Assembly (NCBI RefSeq): GCF_018070325.1
Contig: NZ_JAGPXY010000013.1
Span: 50,915-114,914 of the forward strand
Source: Micromonospora sp. H61
GTDB taxonomy: Bacteria > Actinomycetota > Actinomycetes > Mycobacteriales > Micromonosporaceae
Reading direction: 5' to 3'
DNA: 64,000 nt
A program made the translations under genes and the position numbers. Below the pieces are notes generated by a model. It was not told the origin of the DNA and did not search any database. It saw nothing but the letters and a program-made list of their open reading frames with translations. Shown here one piece after another: positions 48,601 through 57,600 of this stretch (the first letter of the stretch is position 1; each line of letters opens with the position of its first letter).

Positions 48601-49994
48601 AACTGCTCGTCGTCGGCGCGTCCTACCGGACCGCCCCGGTCGCCACGCTGGAGCAGCTGGCCGTGCCCCCCGCCGACCTGACCCGCACACTGGACCGCCT
48701 GGTCGCCCAGCCGTACGTGGCCGAGGCGGTGATCGTCTCCACCTGCAACCGGGTGGAGGTCTACGCCGCCGTGTCCGGTTTCCACGGCGGGCTCGGCGAC
48801 ATCTGCGCCGTGCTGGCTGAGCAGGCCGGCAGCTCGCCGACCGCGCTCGCCAGCCACCTGTACGTGCACTACGACACCGCGGCCGTGGACCACGTCTTCC
48901 GGGTCGCCACCGGTCTGGACTCGATGGTGGTGGGCGAGGCGCAGATCCTCGGCCAACTGCGTGACGCGTACCACTGGGCCACCGGCGCCGACTCGGCCGG
49001 CCGGCTGCTGCACGAGCTGATGCAGCAGGCGTTGCGGGTCGGCAAGCGGGCCCACGCCGAAACCGGCATCGACCGGGCCGGCCAGAGCGTCGTCACCGCC
49101 GCCCTGGAGCTGGCCGCCGGGCACCTCGACGGCGACCTCGTCGGCCACCCGGCCCTGGTGGTCGGCGCCGGTGCGATGGGTTCGCTCGGGGTCGCCACGC
49201 TGTCCCGGTTGGGCGCCGGGCCGCTCACCGTCAGCAACCGGGGCGCCGACCGGGCCGTCCGGCTCGCCGAGTCGTACGGGGCAAGTGCCGCGCCGATGAC
49301 CGAGCTGGCCGACACCCTCTCCACAGTGGACATCGTAGTGGCCGCCACCGCGTCCACCGAACCGGTCCTCACCCGGTCGGTGGTCACCACGGCGCTGGCC
49401 GAACGCGACCCGTCCCGGGGCCCGCTGGTCCTGCTCGACCTGGCCGTTCCGCGCGACGTCGAGGAGGGCGTCGCCGAGCTGCCCGGTGTCGAGGTGATCG
49501 ACATCGACCGGATGGCGGCGCTGCTCGCCGACGGTCCGGCGGCTGCCGACGCCGCAGCCGTCGAACGCATCGTCCTCAGCGAGGTCGAGGGTTTCCTCAC
49601 CTGGCTGCGCGGCGCCGACGTGGCACCCACAGTGGCCGCGCTGCGCGGCCGGGCCGACGACGTGGTCACCGCCGAGCTGCGCCGACTCGCCCAGCGTCGC
49701 CCCGACCTCGGCGACGACCTGCGGGCCGAGGTGGCCCGCACTGTGCACCGGGTCGTGCAGCGGCTGCTGCACCAGCCCACCGTCAAGGTCCGCCAGTTGG
49801 CCGCGGAACCCGGCGGCGACCAGTACGCGGCACTGCTGCGCGAGCTGTTCGACCTCGAGGTGCCGCAGACCTCGCCGGTGGACACCGTCCCGGACGTGCT
49901 GACCCCCGACCTCGGCATGGCGCTCCCCGGCACCGACCCGGTGTCCGGAGCCGACGCCGCCGAGCCCACCCCACCCACCGGAGGTGCGCGATGA
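48597..49994 (+). CDS. hemA: Glutamyl-tRNA reductase
   Basis: A 465-residue enzyme making glutamate-1-semialdehyde from Glu-tRNA, the first C5 heme step. The catalytic Cys is in VIVSTCNRVEVYA, with SMVVGEAQILGQLRDAY, HELMQQALRVGKRAH, the NADPH loop VVGAGAMGSLGVATL, SNRGADRA and LLDLAVPRDV. The C-terminal dimer helix spans ~315-425 and is followed by ~35 extra residues rich in Pro/Asp. AGGAGG precedes the GTG start within the end of rex. Confidence 0.96.
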   Translation: MKLLVVGASYRTAPVATLEQLAVPPADLTRTLDRLVAQPYVAEAVIVSTCNRVEVYAAVSGFHGGLGDICAVLAEQAGSSPTALASHLYVHYDTAAVDHVFRVATGLDSMVVGEAQILGQLRDAYHWATGADSAGRLLHELMQQALRVGKRAHAETGIDRAGQSVVTAALELAAGHLDGDLVGHPALVVGAGAMGSLGVATLSRLGAGPLTVSNRGADRAVRLAESYGASAAPMTELADTLSTVDIVVAATASTEPVLTRSVVTTALAERDPSRGPLVLLDLAVPRDVEEGVAELPGVEVIDIDRMAALLADGPAAADAAAVERIVLSEVEGFLTWLRGADVAPTVAALRGRADDVVTAELRRLAQRRPDLGDDLRAEVARTVHRVVQRLLHQPTVKVRQLAAEPGGDQYAALLRELFDLEVPQTSPVDTVPDVLTPDLGMALPGTDPVSGADAAEPTPPTGGAR

Positions 49995-50959
49995 CCGCCC
50001 CCCTGCGCCTCGGCACCCGGGGCAGCGCCCTGGCGATGGCCCAGTCCGGCCAGGTCGCCGAGGCGGTGACCGCCGCCACCGGCCGCCCCGTCGAGCTGGT
50101 CGAGGTGGTCACCGCGGGTGACCGCTCCAACGCGCCGGTGCACCGGCTGGGCGTCGGGGTGTTCGTCTCCGCCCTGCGCGACGCGCTGACCGCCGGCACG
50201 ATCGACTTCGCGGTGCACTCGTACAAGGATCTGCCCACGGCCGCCGCCGGTGGGCTGCACATCGCGGCGGTGCCGGCCCGGCAGGACCCGCGCGACGCGT
50301 TGGTGGCCCGCGACGGCCGAACGCTCGCCGAGTTGCCGCCCGGGGCCACAGTGGGCACCGGCGCGCTGCGCCGGATCGCCCAGTTGCATGCCCTCGGCCT
50401 GCAACTGGAGGTCACCCCGATCCGCGGCAACGTCGACACCCGCCTGGGGCGCGTGCTCGGCCCCGAGGCCGACCTCGACGCCGTCGTCCTGGCCCGGGCC
50501 GGTCTGGCCCGACTCGGCCGGCTCGACGTGATCACCGAGTCGCTGGACCCGATGCTCATGCTGCCCGCTCCCGCTCAGGGTGCGTTGGCCGTGGAGTGCC
50601 GGGTCGACGACCAGGACCTGGTCGGGCTGCTCGCCGTGCTCGACCACGCACCGTCGCGTGCCGCAGTCACCGCGGAACGTGCGTTTCTGGCAACCCTGGA
50701 GGCCGGGTGCAGCGCACCCGTCGCCGCCTATGCCGAACTCGCCGAAGGCGAGACCGGCGATGAGATCTACCTGCGCGGGGCGGTGATCAGCCCGGACGGC
50801 ACTCGTGACCTCCGGCTGTCCCGCACCGGAACGCCCGCCGACGCGGCGGAGATCGGTAAGGCACTCGCCGCCGAACTCCTCGAGCTCGGCGCCGACTCGA
50901 TCCTCGGCCACGAAGGACACACCGGCCCGGGGACCCAGCAATTTGGGAGCACAGAATGA
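49991..50959 (+). CDS. hemC: Porphobilinogen deaminase (hydroxymethylbilane synthase)
   Basis: A 322-residue enzyme joining four porphobilinogens. Motifs: LRLGTRGSALAMAQSGQVAE, FAVHSYKDLPT (with catalytic Asp in the SYKDLP loop), RRIAQLHALGLQLEVTPIRG, VVLARAGLARLG and the dipyrromethane-cofactor Cys in LEAGCSAPVAAY. Coupled on both sides by ATGA overlaps to hemA and hemD. Confidence 0.96.
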   Translation: MTAPLRLGTRGSALAMAQSGQVAEAVTAATGRPVELVEVVTAGDRSNAPVHRLGVGVFVSALRDALTAGTIDFAVHSYKDLPTAAAGGLHIAAVPARQDPRDALVARDGRTLAELPPGATVGTGALRRIAQLHALGLQLEVTPIRGNVDTRLGRVLGPEADLDAVVLARAGLARLGRLDVITESLDPMLMLPAPAQGALAVECRVDDQDLVGLLAVLDHAPSRAAVTAERAFLATLEAGCSAPVAAYAELAEGETGDEIYLRGAVISPDGTRDLRLSRTGTPADAAEIGKALAAELLELGADSILGHEGHTGPGTQQFGSTE

Positions 50960-52536
50960 CCCGCACCCGTAAGCCCGTCGGCCGTATCGCGTTCGTCGGG
51001 GCTGGCCCCGGTGACCCGGGCCTGCTGACCCGTCGGGCCCACGACGCCCTGGTCGACGCCGACCAGGTGATCTACGACCGGGGAGTCCCGGAGTCGTTGC
51101 TCACCGTCGTTCGCGCCGAGGCCAGGGACGATGCCGAGTTCACCCCGGCCGAGGGCGCGCCGGGGGACGTGGCGAAGGTGCTGATCTCCGCGGCCCGCTC
51201 CGGGCTCAACGCGGTGCACCTGGTCGCCGGCGACCCGTTCGGGCACGACTCGGTGGTCAAGGAGGTGCAGGCGGTGGCCCGCACCGCCGCCCACTTCGAG
51301 GTGGTGCCCGGCGTCGGCCAGGCCGAGGGTGTGGCCACCTACGCCGGGGTCCCGCTGCCGGGTGTGCGTACGGCAGCCGACGTCGAGGACGTCAGCGCAC
51401 TGGACTTCGAGGCGCTGGCCACGGCCGTCGGCCGGGGTTCGCTAGCGCTCGCCGTGGACGCCGGTGACCTCGCCGCCGTCCGGGACGGGCTGCTCGCCGC
51501 CGGGGTCGACGGCACCACTGGCGTCGGGGTGACCGGCGACGGCACCGGCGAGACCCAGTACACGACCACGTCGACTGTGGACAGCTTCGTGGCCGCCGCG
51601 CTCGGTTTCACCGGCCGGGTGGTGCTCACCGTCGGTGTCGGCGTGGGGCAGCGCGACAAGCTGAGCTGGTGGGAGAACCGCCCGCTGTACGGCTGGAAGG
51701 TGCTCGTACCCCGTACCAAGGAGCAGGCTGGCGCGATGAGCGCCCGGCTGCGCGCGTACGGGGCGATCCCGTGCGAGGTGCCGACCATCGCGGTCGAGCC
51801 GCCGCGTACCCCGGCGCAGATGGAGCGGGCGGTCAAGGGCCTGGTCGACGGCCGGTACGCCTGGGTGATCTTCACCTCGGTGAACGCGGTCCGCGCGGTC
51901 TGGGAGAAGTTCGCCGAGCACGGTCTCGACGCCCGGCACTTCGGCGGCGTCAAGATCGCCTGCATCGGCGAGGCCACAGCGGACGCGGTCCGCGCGTTCG
52001 GCATCCAGCCGGAGCTGATCCCCGCCGGGGAGCAGTCCTCGGAGGGCCTGCTGGCCGAGTTCTCGCCGCACGACGAGATCCTCGACCCGGTGGGCCGGGT
52101 GCTGCTGCCGCGCGCCGACATCGCCACCGAGACCCTCGCCGCCGGGCTCACCGAGCGCGGCTGGGAGGTCGACGACGTGACCGCGTACCGGACGGTGCGG
52201 GCCGCTCCGCCGCCCGCCGAGATCCGCGACGCGATCAAGTCGGGCGGATTCGACGCGGTGCTCTTCACCTCGTCCTCCACCGTGCGCAACCTGGTCGGCA
52301 TCGCCGGGAAGCCGCACGCCCGGACCGTTGTTGCCGTCATTGGGCCCAAGACGGCGGAGACCGCGACGGAGTTCGGCCTGCGCGTCGACGTCCAGCCGCC
52401 GCACGCCTCGGTGCCCGACCTGGTGGAGGCGCTCGCCGCCTACGCCGTCGAGCTGCGGGAGAAGCTGGCCGCCATGCCGGCCAAGCAGCGCCGTGGCTCG
52501 AAGGTGCAGGGCCCGACCGCTCTGCGCTTCCGGTAG
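50956..52536 (+). CDS. hemD: Uroporphyrinogen-III synthase fused to a SUMT-like domain
   Basis: A 526-residue two-domain protein. Residues ~1-245 are a tetrapyrrole methylase-like domain keeping the first SAM loop ([16 protein letters not shown]) and [10 protein letters not shown], but the second loop reads [14 protein letters not shown] instead of LKGGDPFVFGRG and the third region is poorly conserved. Residues ~250-515 are Hem[50 protein letters not shown] and [13 protein letters not shown]. HemD activity is expected; methyltransferase activity for siroheme or cobalamin is doubtful. The same fusion occurs in other actinobacteria, where the locus order is hemA-hemC-hemD-hemB. Confidence 0.92.
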   Translation: MTRTRKPVGRIAFVGAGPGDPGLLTRRAHDALVDADQVIYDRGVPESLLTVVRAEARDDAEFTPAEGAPGDVAKVLISAARSGLNAVHLVAGDPFGHDSVVKEVQAVARTAAHFEVVPGVGQAEGVATYAGVPLPGVRTAADVEDVSALDFEALATAVGRGSLALAVDAGDLAAVRDGLLAAGVDGTTGVGVTGDGTGETQYTTTSTVDSFVAAALGFTGRVVLTVGVGVGQRDKLSWWENRPLYGWKVLVPRTKEQAGAMSARLRAYGAIPCEVPTIAVEPPRTPAQMERAVKGLVDGRYAWVIFTSVNAVRAVWEKFAEHGLDARHFGGVKIACIGEATADAVRAFGIQPELIPAGEQSSEGLLAEFSPHDEILDPVGRVLLPRADIATETLAAGLTERGWEVDDVTAYRTVRAAPPPAEIRDAIKSGGFDAVLFTSSSTVRNLVGIAGKPHARTVVAVIGPKTAETATEFGLRVDVQPPHASVPDLVEALAAYAVELREKLAAMPAKQRRGSKVQGPTALRFR

Positions 52537-52556
52537 TCGTTCGAGGAGGGCCTGCC

Positions 52557-53540
52557 ATGTCGTACCCCGAGATCCGGCCCCGCCGGCTGCGCCGCAACCC
52601 GGCGGTCCGCCGGCTGGTGTCAGAGACCCGGGTCGACCCGGCCGAACTGGTCGTGCCGATGTTCGTCAAGGAGGGGCTGACCGAGCCCCGCGCCATCGGG
52701 TCGCTCCCGGGGGTGCTCCAGCACTCCCGGGACTCGCTGCGCAAGGCGGCGGCCGAGGCGGTCCAGGCCGGTGTCGGTGGGATCATGCTGTTCGGCGTGC
52801 CGGAGAAGCGGGACCCCACCGGCTCCGGTGGCATCGACCCGAACGGCATCCTCAACGTCGCCATCCGTGACGTGGTGGCCGAGGTGGGCGACGCCACCGT
52901 GGTGATGAGCGACCTGTGCCTCGACGAGTTCACCTCGCACGGGCACTGTGGGCTGCTCACCCCCGACGGTGAGGTCGACAACGACTCGACCCTGGCCGCG
53001 TACGCCGAGATGGCGGTGGCCCAGGCCGCCGCCGGGGTCGGCATGGTCGGGCCGTCCGGGATGATGGACGGCCAGGTCGGCGTGGTACGCCGGGCCCTCG
53101 ACGCCGCCGGCTACCAGGACGTCTCCGTGCTGGCGTACGCGGTGAAGTACGCCTCCGCCTTCTACGGCCCGTTCCGGGAGGCGGTGGAGTCGGCGCTGGA
53201 GGGCGACCGGCGCACCTACCAGCAGGACCCGGCCAATCTGCGTGAGTCGCTGCGCGAGGTCGCGTTGGACGTGGCCGAGGGCGCGGACCTGGTGATGGTC
53301 AAGCCGGCGCTGCCCTACCTCGACGTGGTGTCGGCGGTGCGGGCCGCGGTGGACGTCCCGGTCGCCGCCTACCAGGTCTCCGGGGAGTACGCGATGGTCG
53401 AGGCGGCTGCCGCGAACGGCTGGATCGACCGCGAGCGGGTGATGCTGGAGACGCTCACCTCGATCAAGCGGGCCGGCGCGCAGGTCATCCTCACCTACTG
53501 GGCCGTCGAGGCCGCCGGCCTGCTCCGCCAGCGTTACTGA
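52557..53540 (+). CDS. hemB: Delta-aminolevulinic acid dehydratase (porphobilinogen synthase)
   Basis: A 327-residue TIM barrel condensing two ALA molecules. The Schiff-base Lys residues are in [17 protein letters not shown] and [12 protein letters not shown]. The metal loop is [15 protein letters not shown]: first and last Cys of the zinc triad are present and the middle one is Asp, a mixed form seen in actinobacteria. [14 protein letters not shown] lies before it, and QVSGEYAM carries the second-substrate residues. GAGGAGGG precedes ATG 52557, 21 bp after hemD. Last gene of the operon. Confidence 0.96.
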   Translation: MSYPEIRPRRLRRNPAVRRLVSETRVDPAELVVPMFVKEGLTEPRAIGSLPGVLQHSRDSLRKAAAEAVQAGVGGIMLFGVPEKRDPTGSGGIDPNGILNVAIRDVVAEVGDATVVMSDLCLDEFTSHGHCGLLTPDGEVDNDSTLAAYAEMAVAQAAAGVGMVGPSGMMDGQVGVVRRALDAAGYQDVSVLAYAVKYASAFYGPFREAVESALEGDRRTYQQDPANLRESLREVALDVAEGADLVMVKPALPYLDVVSAVRAAVDVPVAAYQVSGEYAMVEAAAANGWIDRERVMLETLTSIKRAGAQVILTYWAVEAAGLLRQRY

Positions 53541-53661
53541 GCGGCCCCGCCTGCGACCGTCGGCTGACCGCGGACCCTCGTGACGTGTGCGCGGCGAAGC
53601 GGGCACCGCACGTGGCCGTGACGGCTGGGCTCCCTGCCGCGTCTGGCGGACTCCTGGCCTA

Positions 53662-53754
53662 GACGCCGCTTCGGCTGGTTGATTCCTGGCTCGACGCCGT
53701 CTTGGCTGGTTGATCCCTGGCTCGACGCCGTCTTGGCTCGCGGATCCCTGGCCC
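53662..53754. repeat. Three 31-bp tandem repeats
   Basis: Units 53662-53692, 53693-53723 and 53724-53754 each start GACGCCG and end CCTGGCTC or CCTGGCCC; a degenerate fourth unit may precede them (about 53631-53661). Together with the elements below they fill the 492-bp gap 53541-54032, where I see no gene. Confidence 0.8.
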
Positions 53755-53770
53755 GACGTCTCCATCCCAG

Positions 53771-53841
53771 CCTTTGCTCTGCACCCGCCGATGCGACGGC
53801 TACGGACCGCAACCGGTGCATATCGGGGTGCAGAGCAAAGG
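53771..53841. repeat. 71-bp palindromic element (16-bp perfect inverted repeat)
   Basis: CCTTTGCTCTGCACCC (53771-53786) and its exact reverse complement (53826-53841) are separated by 39 bp. It has the same size and layout as the elements at 3566 and 3661 but different arms. Confidence 0.8.
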
Positions 53842-53953
53842 GGAAGGGTTAGGGGTTGCGTCCCTGGTCGTCCGCGGTGGAGACGTGCTGCTCAATGCCC
53901 ACGGATTTGCCGGCTATGCGAGAGCCACCTATCCCGCGGTGACGGACGCACGG

Positions 53954-53981
53954 TTGTCCACAGGTCCTTCCGTTGTCCACA
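53954..53981 (+). promoter_or_regulatory. Two DnaA boxes
   Basis: TTGTCCACA occurs at 53954-53962 and 53973-53981, in the same orientation and 19 bp apart. This is the preferred DnaA box of high-GC actinobacteria. Upstream of the XRE gene, outside any supported coding region. Confidence 0.65.
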
Positions 53982-53997
53982 GGCCCGCCGAACGGGA

Positions 53998-54020
53998 CTG
54001 CGAGGAACGGAGCGAGCCGG
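53998..54020 (+). repeat. GAGCGAGCC-family repeat, short copy
   Basis: CTGCGAGGAACGGAGCGAGCCG resembles the beginning of the longer copies. It lies 13 bp before the XRE gene start rather than at a stop codon. Confidence 0.4.
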
Positions 54021-54032
54021 GACGGTGGCGGC

Positions 54033-54608
54033 ATGGACGACTCACCGACACCCCCAGGTGCAGGAGCACCCAGCGCCGACAACTGGATCCCCGACGGTCC
54101 GAGCCCCAGCATCGCGCAGCGGAAAGTCATACTCAGCGAGCCCTCCGACACCCCATGGCCGGTCGTCGGCATCGTCCGCGCGGTCCGTCGTCACGCCGAC
54201 CTGAGCCAACGTGAGCTGGCCAGGTGGGCGGGAGTGCACCACGCGACCATCGGCCGCATCGAGGCCGGTCGGACTGTGCCGAGCATTGAGCTGCTCCGCC
54301 GGATAGTCGGGGTCGTCGGATGTCGGCTGGCCGTCGTCGACGAGTTCGGCCGGGTGCTCAGGCCGATGCGGGACTGGGAAGACACGCGCGACGGCGCGGG
54401 GCGCCGCTACCCGTCGCACCTGGACACCATCCTCGACCCTGAGCCGGGGGAGTGGTGGGCGGACATCTACGGGCTGGCCCGCCCGCCCGAGACGTTCTAC
54501 CGCAATCGGGAGGTCCGGGACGCGATGCGTCGGCGCAGCCAATGGGAGGTGCGGGTAGCCAGGCACCGCGGCGATCCGCCACCGCCACAGCTCTGGCGGT
54601 ACCAGTGA
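54033..54608 (+). CDS. XRE-family HTH transcriptional regulator
   Basis: A 191-residue protein. A disordered Pro/Ser start is followed by the lambda-repressor-like HTH at ~60-115 (VRAVRRHADLSQRELARWAGVHHATIGRIE, seen as LSQRELARWAGVHHATIGR), then a C-terminal region with PMRDWEDTRDGAGRRYP, LDPEPGEWWADIYGLARPPETF and RSQWEVRVARHRG. The C-terminal part may be a small ligand or partner domain; no toxin gene is adjacent. Several upstream starts are possible (TTG 53973 lies in a DnaA box); ATG 54033 after GGTGGCGG is used. Confidence 0.8.
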   Translation: MDDSPTPPGAGAPSADNWIPDGPSPSIAQRKVILSEPSDTPWPVVGIVRAVRRHADLSQRELARWAGVHHATIGRIEAGRTVPSIELLRRIVGVVGCRLAVVDEFGRVLRPMRDWEDTRDGAGRRYPSHLDTILDPEPGEWWADIYGLARPPETFYRNREVRDAMRRRSQWEVRVARHRGDPPPPQLWRYQ

Positions 54609-54617
54609 GGCAGGAGA

Positions 54618-54660
54618 GACGACGGCCCGCCGCCCCGGGTGGGTCCGGCGGGCCGTCGTC
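54618..54660. terminator. Bidirectional terminator between XRE and nuclease genes
   Basis: A perfect 15-bp stem (54618-54632 with 54646-54660) and a 13-nt loop between convergent stops, 10 bp and 15 bp away. Confidence 0.85.
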
Positions 54661-54674
54661 GACCACATTCACGA

Positions 54675-57600
54675 TCAGTCGTCGTTGGTGATCGTTCCGG
54701 TCGCGAGTGGATCGGCCAGCCGCAGGCCGGGCACGCCGGCCACCAGCAGCGTCAACTTCTCGTCCGCCTCCCGCTTGCGGTCACCGCGCACCGACACCGG
54801 GAACGCCACCGACGTCTGCCCGGCGGGCAAGACCTTGCAGCCGGCGTACGGGTCGAAGTCCGAACCCGTCTGCGCCGTGAGACCGACGGTGGCGGCGCAG
54901 AGCAGCACTGACTGAGAGAGCGGCCGAGACACGGTGGCGGTGAAGGTGAGCTGCCGAGTGCCCTGGTTGCCCTCGGCCACGGCCGAGTCGGCCACTGTCA
55001 ACGACGCCCGGGATCGGAACCGGGCCACCTGCGGGTCGTGGTCACTGGAACCCCGCGACCCGTCACCGGCGAACTCCGCCGGCCAGTCGGCGTTGATGTG
55101 CGCCGCCCGCACCTGCACCAAATCGCCGTGGAACGCGTCGTTGACGAACAGGTGGTCGAGGGTCTGCGCCTGCCCCTCGAAACTGTACGAGTAGGCCGAG
55201 GCCGGCACGTCAGCGACGAGGTTGTCCCACAGGTTGTGCAGGCCCGCCTCGTAGAGCGGGGCGAGCTGGTCCGACGGCGTGGGCTGGTCACCGGTGGCGC
55301 TGAGCTCTTGGTGCCCAAAGGGCAACGGATCGTCCGGGCGGGGGAAGACGTTCAGGTCCCCGCCGTAGACCACCCGGGCGGTCCGGTCGGCCGCCTCGAT
55401 CGCGGTGACGATAGCCGCGCCGTAACGGGCCTGCTCCCGCCGCTGCCCGACCCGGCTGTCCGGGCCGGAGGAGTAGTGGTTGCTGAGGGCGTACAGGGTG
55501 AACCGCTCGGTCGAGCCGGGCGCCGCGGCCACGCTGAACTTGCCCAACTGCGGGGCACGGGTGAAGACGTTGCTCCCGTCCCGACCGGTCGAGGTGTCCA
55601 CATCCGCCGGCAACACCGCGTTGAGGGCCTTCGGGTTCTGCACGTCGGCGTTGGCCGGCAGCCCCGCAGCCCGGTACTGAACGGTCGGTGCCGACCCCAA
55701 CAGCGGGTCCGCCGCCGTCGCGGCCGCCAGCGACACCCGGTCCGTGCGATACAGGAAAGCTGCGGTGATACCGCGGGCGTCCGCGCCGGTCCGGTCATAG
55801 GCGGCGGCGTACGCGGGCCCACCGGCCGCCGCGACAGTGAGCGCCAACTCCTGGATGCTGTCCGGAGCGCCATCGGCGTTGTTGGTGTCGCCGCAGCTCA
55901 GCGTCGCCCCGGAGACCGCGCAGATGTCCTGGTCCTCGGCCTCCTGCACCAGGATCAGGTCCGGTGCGTGCAGGTCGGTGACGATCTGGTCGGCGAGCGC
56001 GGCAAGCTGCTCGCGGTATTCCGTCTCGCTGTGCGGGACGTAGTCGAACGGCGGGGTGACGCCCACGCAGCCGGCGTTCCCGGCGAAGTCGCAGCCGTCG
56101 AACGGGTCGTCGCGGTAGTCGTACAGGTTCTCCACGTTGTAGGTGGCCACTGCCACCTCCTGCGACCGGTCGGCCGGCTTGGGCGGGTTGTTCTTCGACG
56201 GGTCGGCCCCGGCGGCGAACTCCGCCCGCTCGACCTGGACGCCGTACTTCTCGAACGAGTAGTAGACCCCGCCCACCGCGTCCGCCCGCAGCGTGTCGAA
56301 GGTGTGCGTCGGCGGGAGCAGCGCGGCGCTGTCCCCGGCGGTGGCCTTCACTCCCATGCTGCCGAGCAGCGTCCGCTGGCCGTTTCCGTCGTCGAAGCGG
56401 CGGGTCGGGTCGTTGTCCAGCGGGTGCGAATCACGGAAGACCCGCCGGGAGTACGGGTCGGCGCGGTCCAGCAGCGGGTCGTCGCGGTCGACCACCCACA
56501 GCTCCGCGTCGGCAGTGGAGGAGAAGACGTCCCGGCCGCTCACCGCGCCGCTGCCCGCGCGTACCCGCATCCGGGAGCCCTCGTGCCGCTCCCAGAAGCG
56601 CTGCGCGTCGTCCAGAACGGCCGGCGGCACCGCGTCGGCCACCGCGACCGCGGAGTCCACTACCAGCCCACCGCCGATCCGGCGGACCAGCGACGCGCCG
56701 GAGAGCTGGGTGAAGTTGTAGTACTCCGACACCCGGGCCCGCAGCACTACCTCATCGCCGACCGTCGGCACGTAACCGCCGATCAGCGAGGTGAACGTAC
56801 CCATGAACACGAAGATGCCGTCGGAGCTGGTCGGGTCGCCGTCGGTGTCACCGACGCGGCTCTGCAGGAAGAAGCCGTGCTGCTCCGCCCCGGCCGAGGT
56901 GCGGGCCAGGGTCAACTGGGTGATCACGCCGCGTACGTCGTACAGGGTGCTGCTCGTGCCGTTGCCGCTCGCCGGTGCGAGCGGTGACCGGTCGCTCGGA
57001 CCGGACTCGCTGTCGGTGGTCGGACCCTGCACCTCGCCGACGGTCAGCTCCCGGGTCACCTGCACGGCCAGCGCGCAGCTCGCGGTGCCACCGTCCGCGT
57101 CGGTAGAGGTGAGGGTGACGGTGTACGCCCCGGCGGCGAGGTCGGCGCTCACGCCGACCGTGGCGCGGGCGGTGCCGCCCACCCCTTCGGCGGGAGTGAA
57201 CGCGGTACGGCTGATCGAGCCGGCGGTCGGGCTCGGGCTGATCGCGGTCACCGCCAGGTCGACGATCGTGTCGTCGGGGTCGGTGGCGCTCACCTCGCGG
57301 CTCGCGGCCGTGCCGGCGGCGGTGACCAGCGGCCCGCCACACGTCAGCGCGGCCGGTGCGTCGACCGGGCCACCGCCGTCCACCGTGTGCGCGCCCAGCC
57401 CGTCGAACGTGTCGATGGGGAAGCCGGCCCACTGCGCGGCGGGGTCGAACGCGTCCGACGGGTCGGTGTCACCGGCCGTCACGCTCGGCAGCCGGCGCAC
57501 TGTGTTGTCCGCGGTGCTGGTGACGCCGGCGCCCCACTCGGTGCCCGGGTCGACGCCCACCTGGCCGATCGAGTCGAGCACCGTGCTGCCCCGGCGCAGC

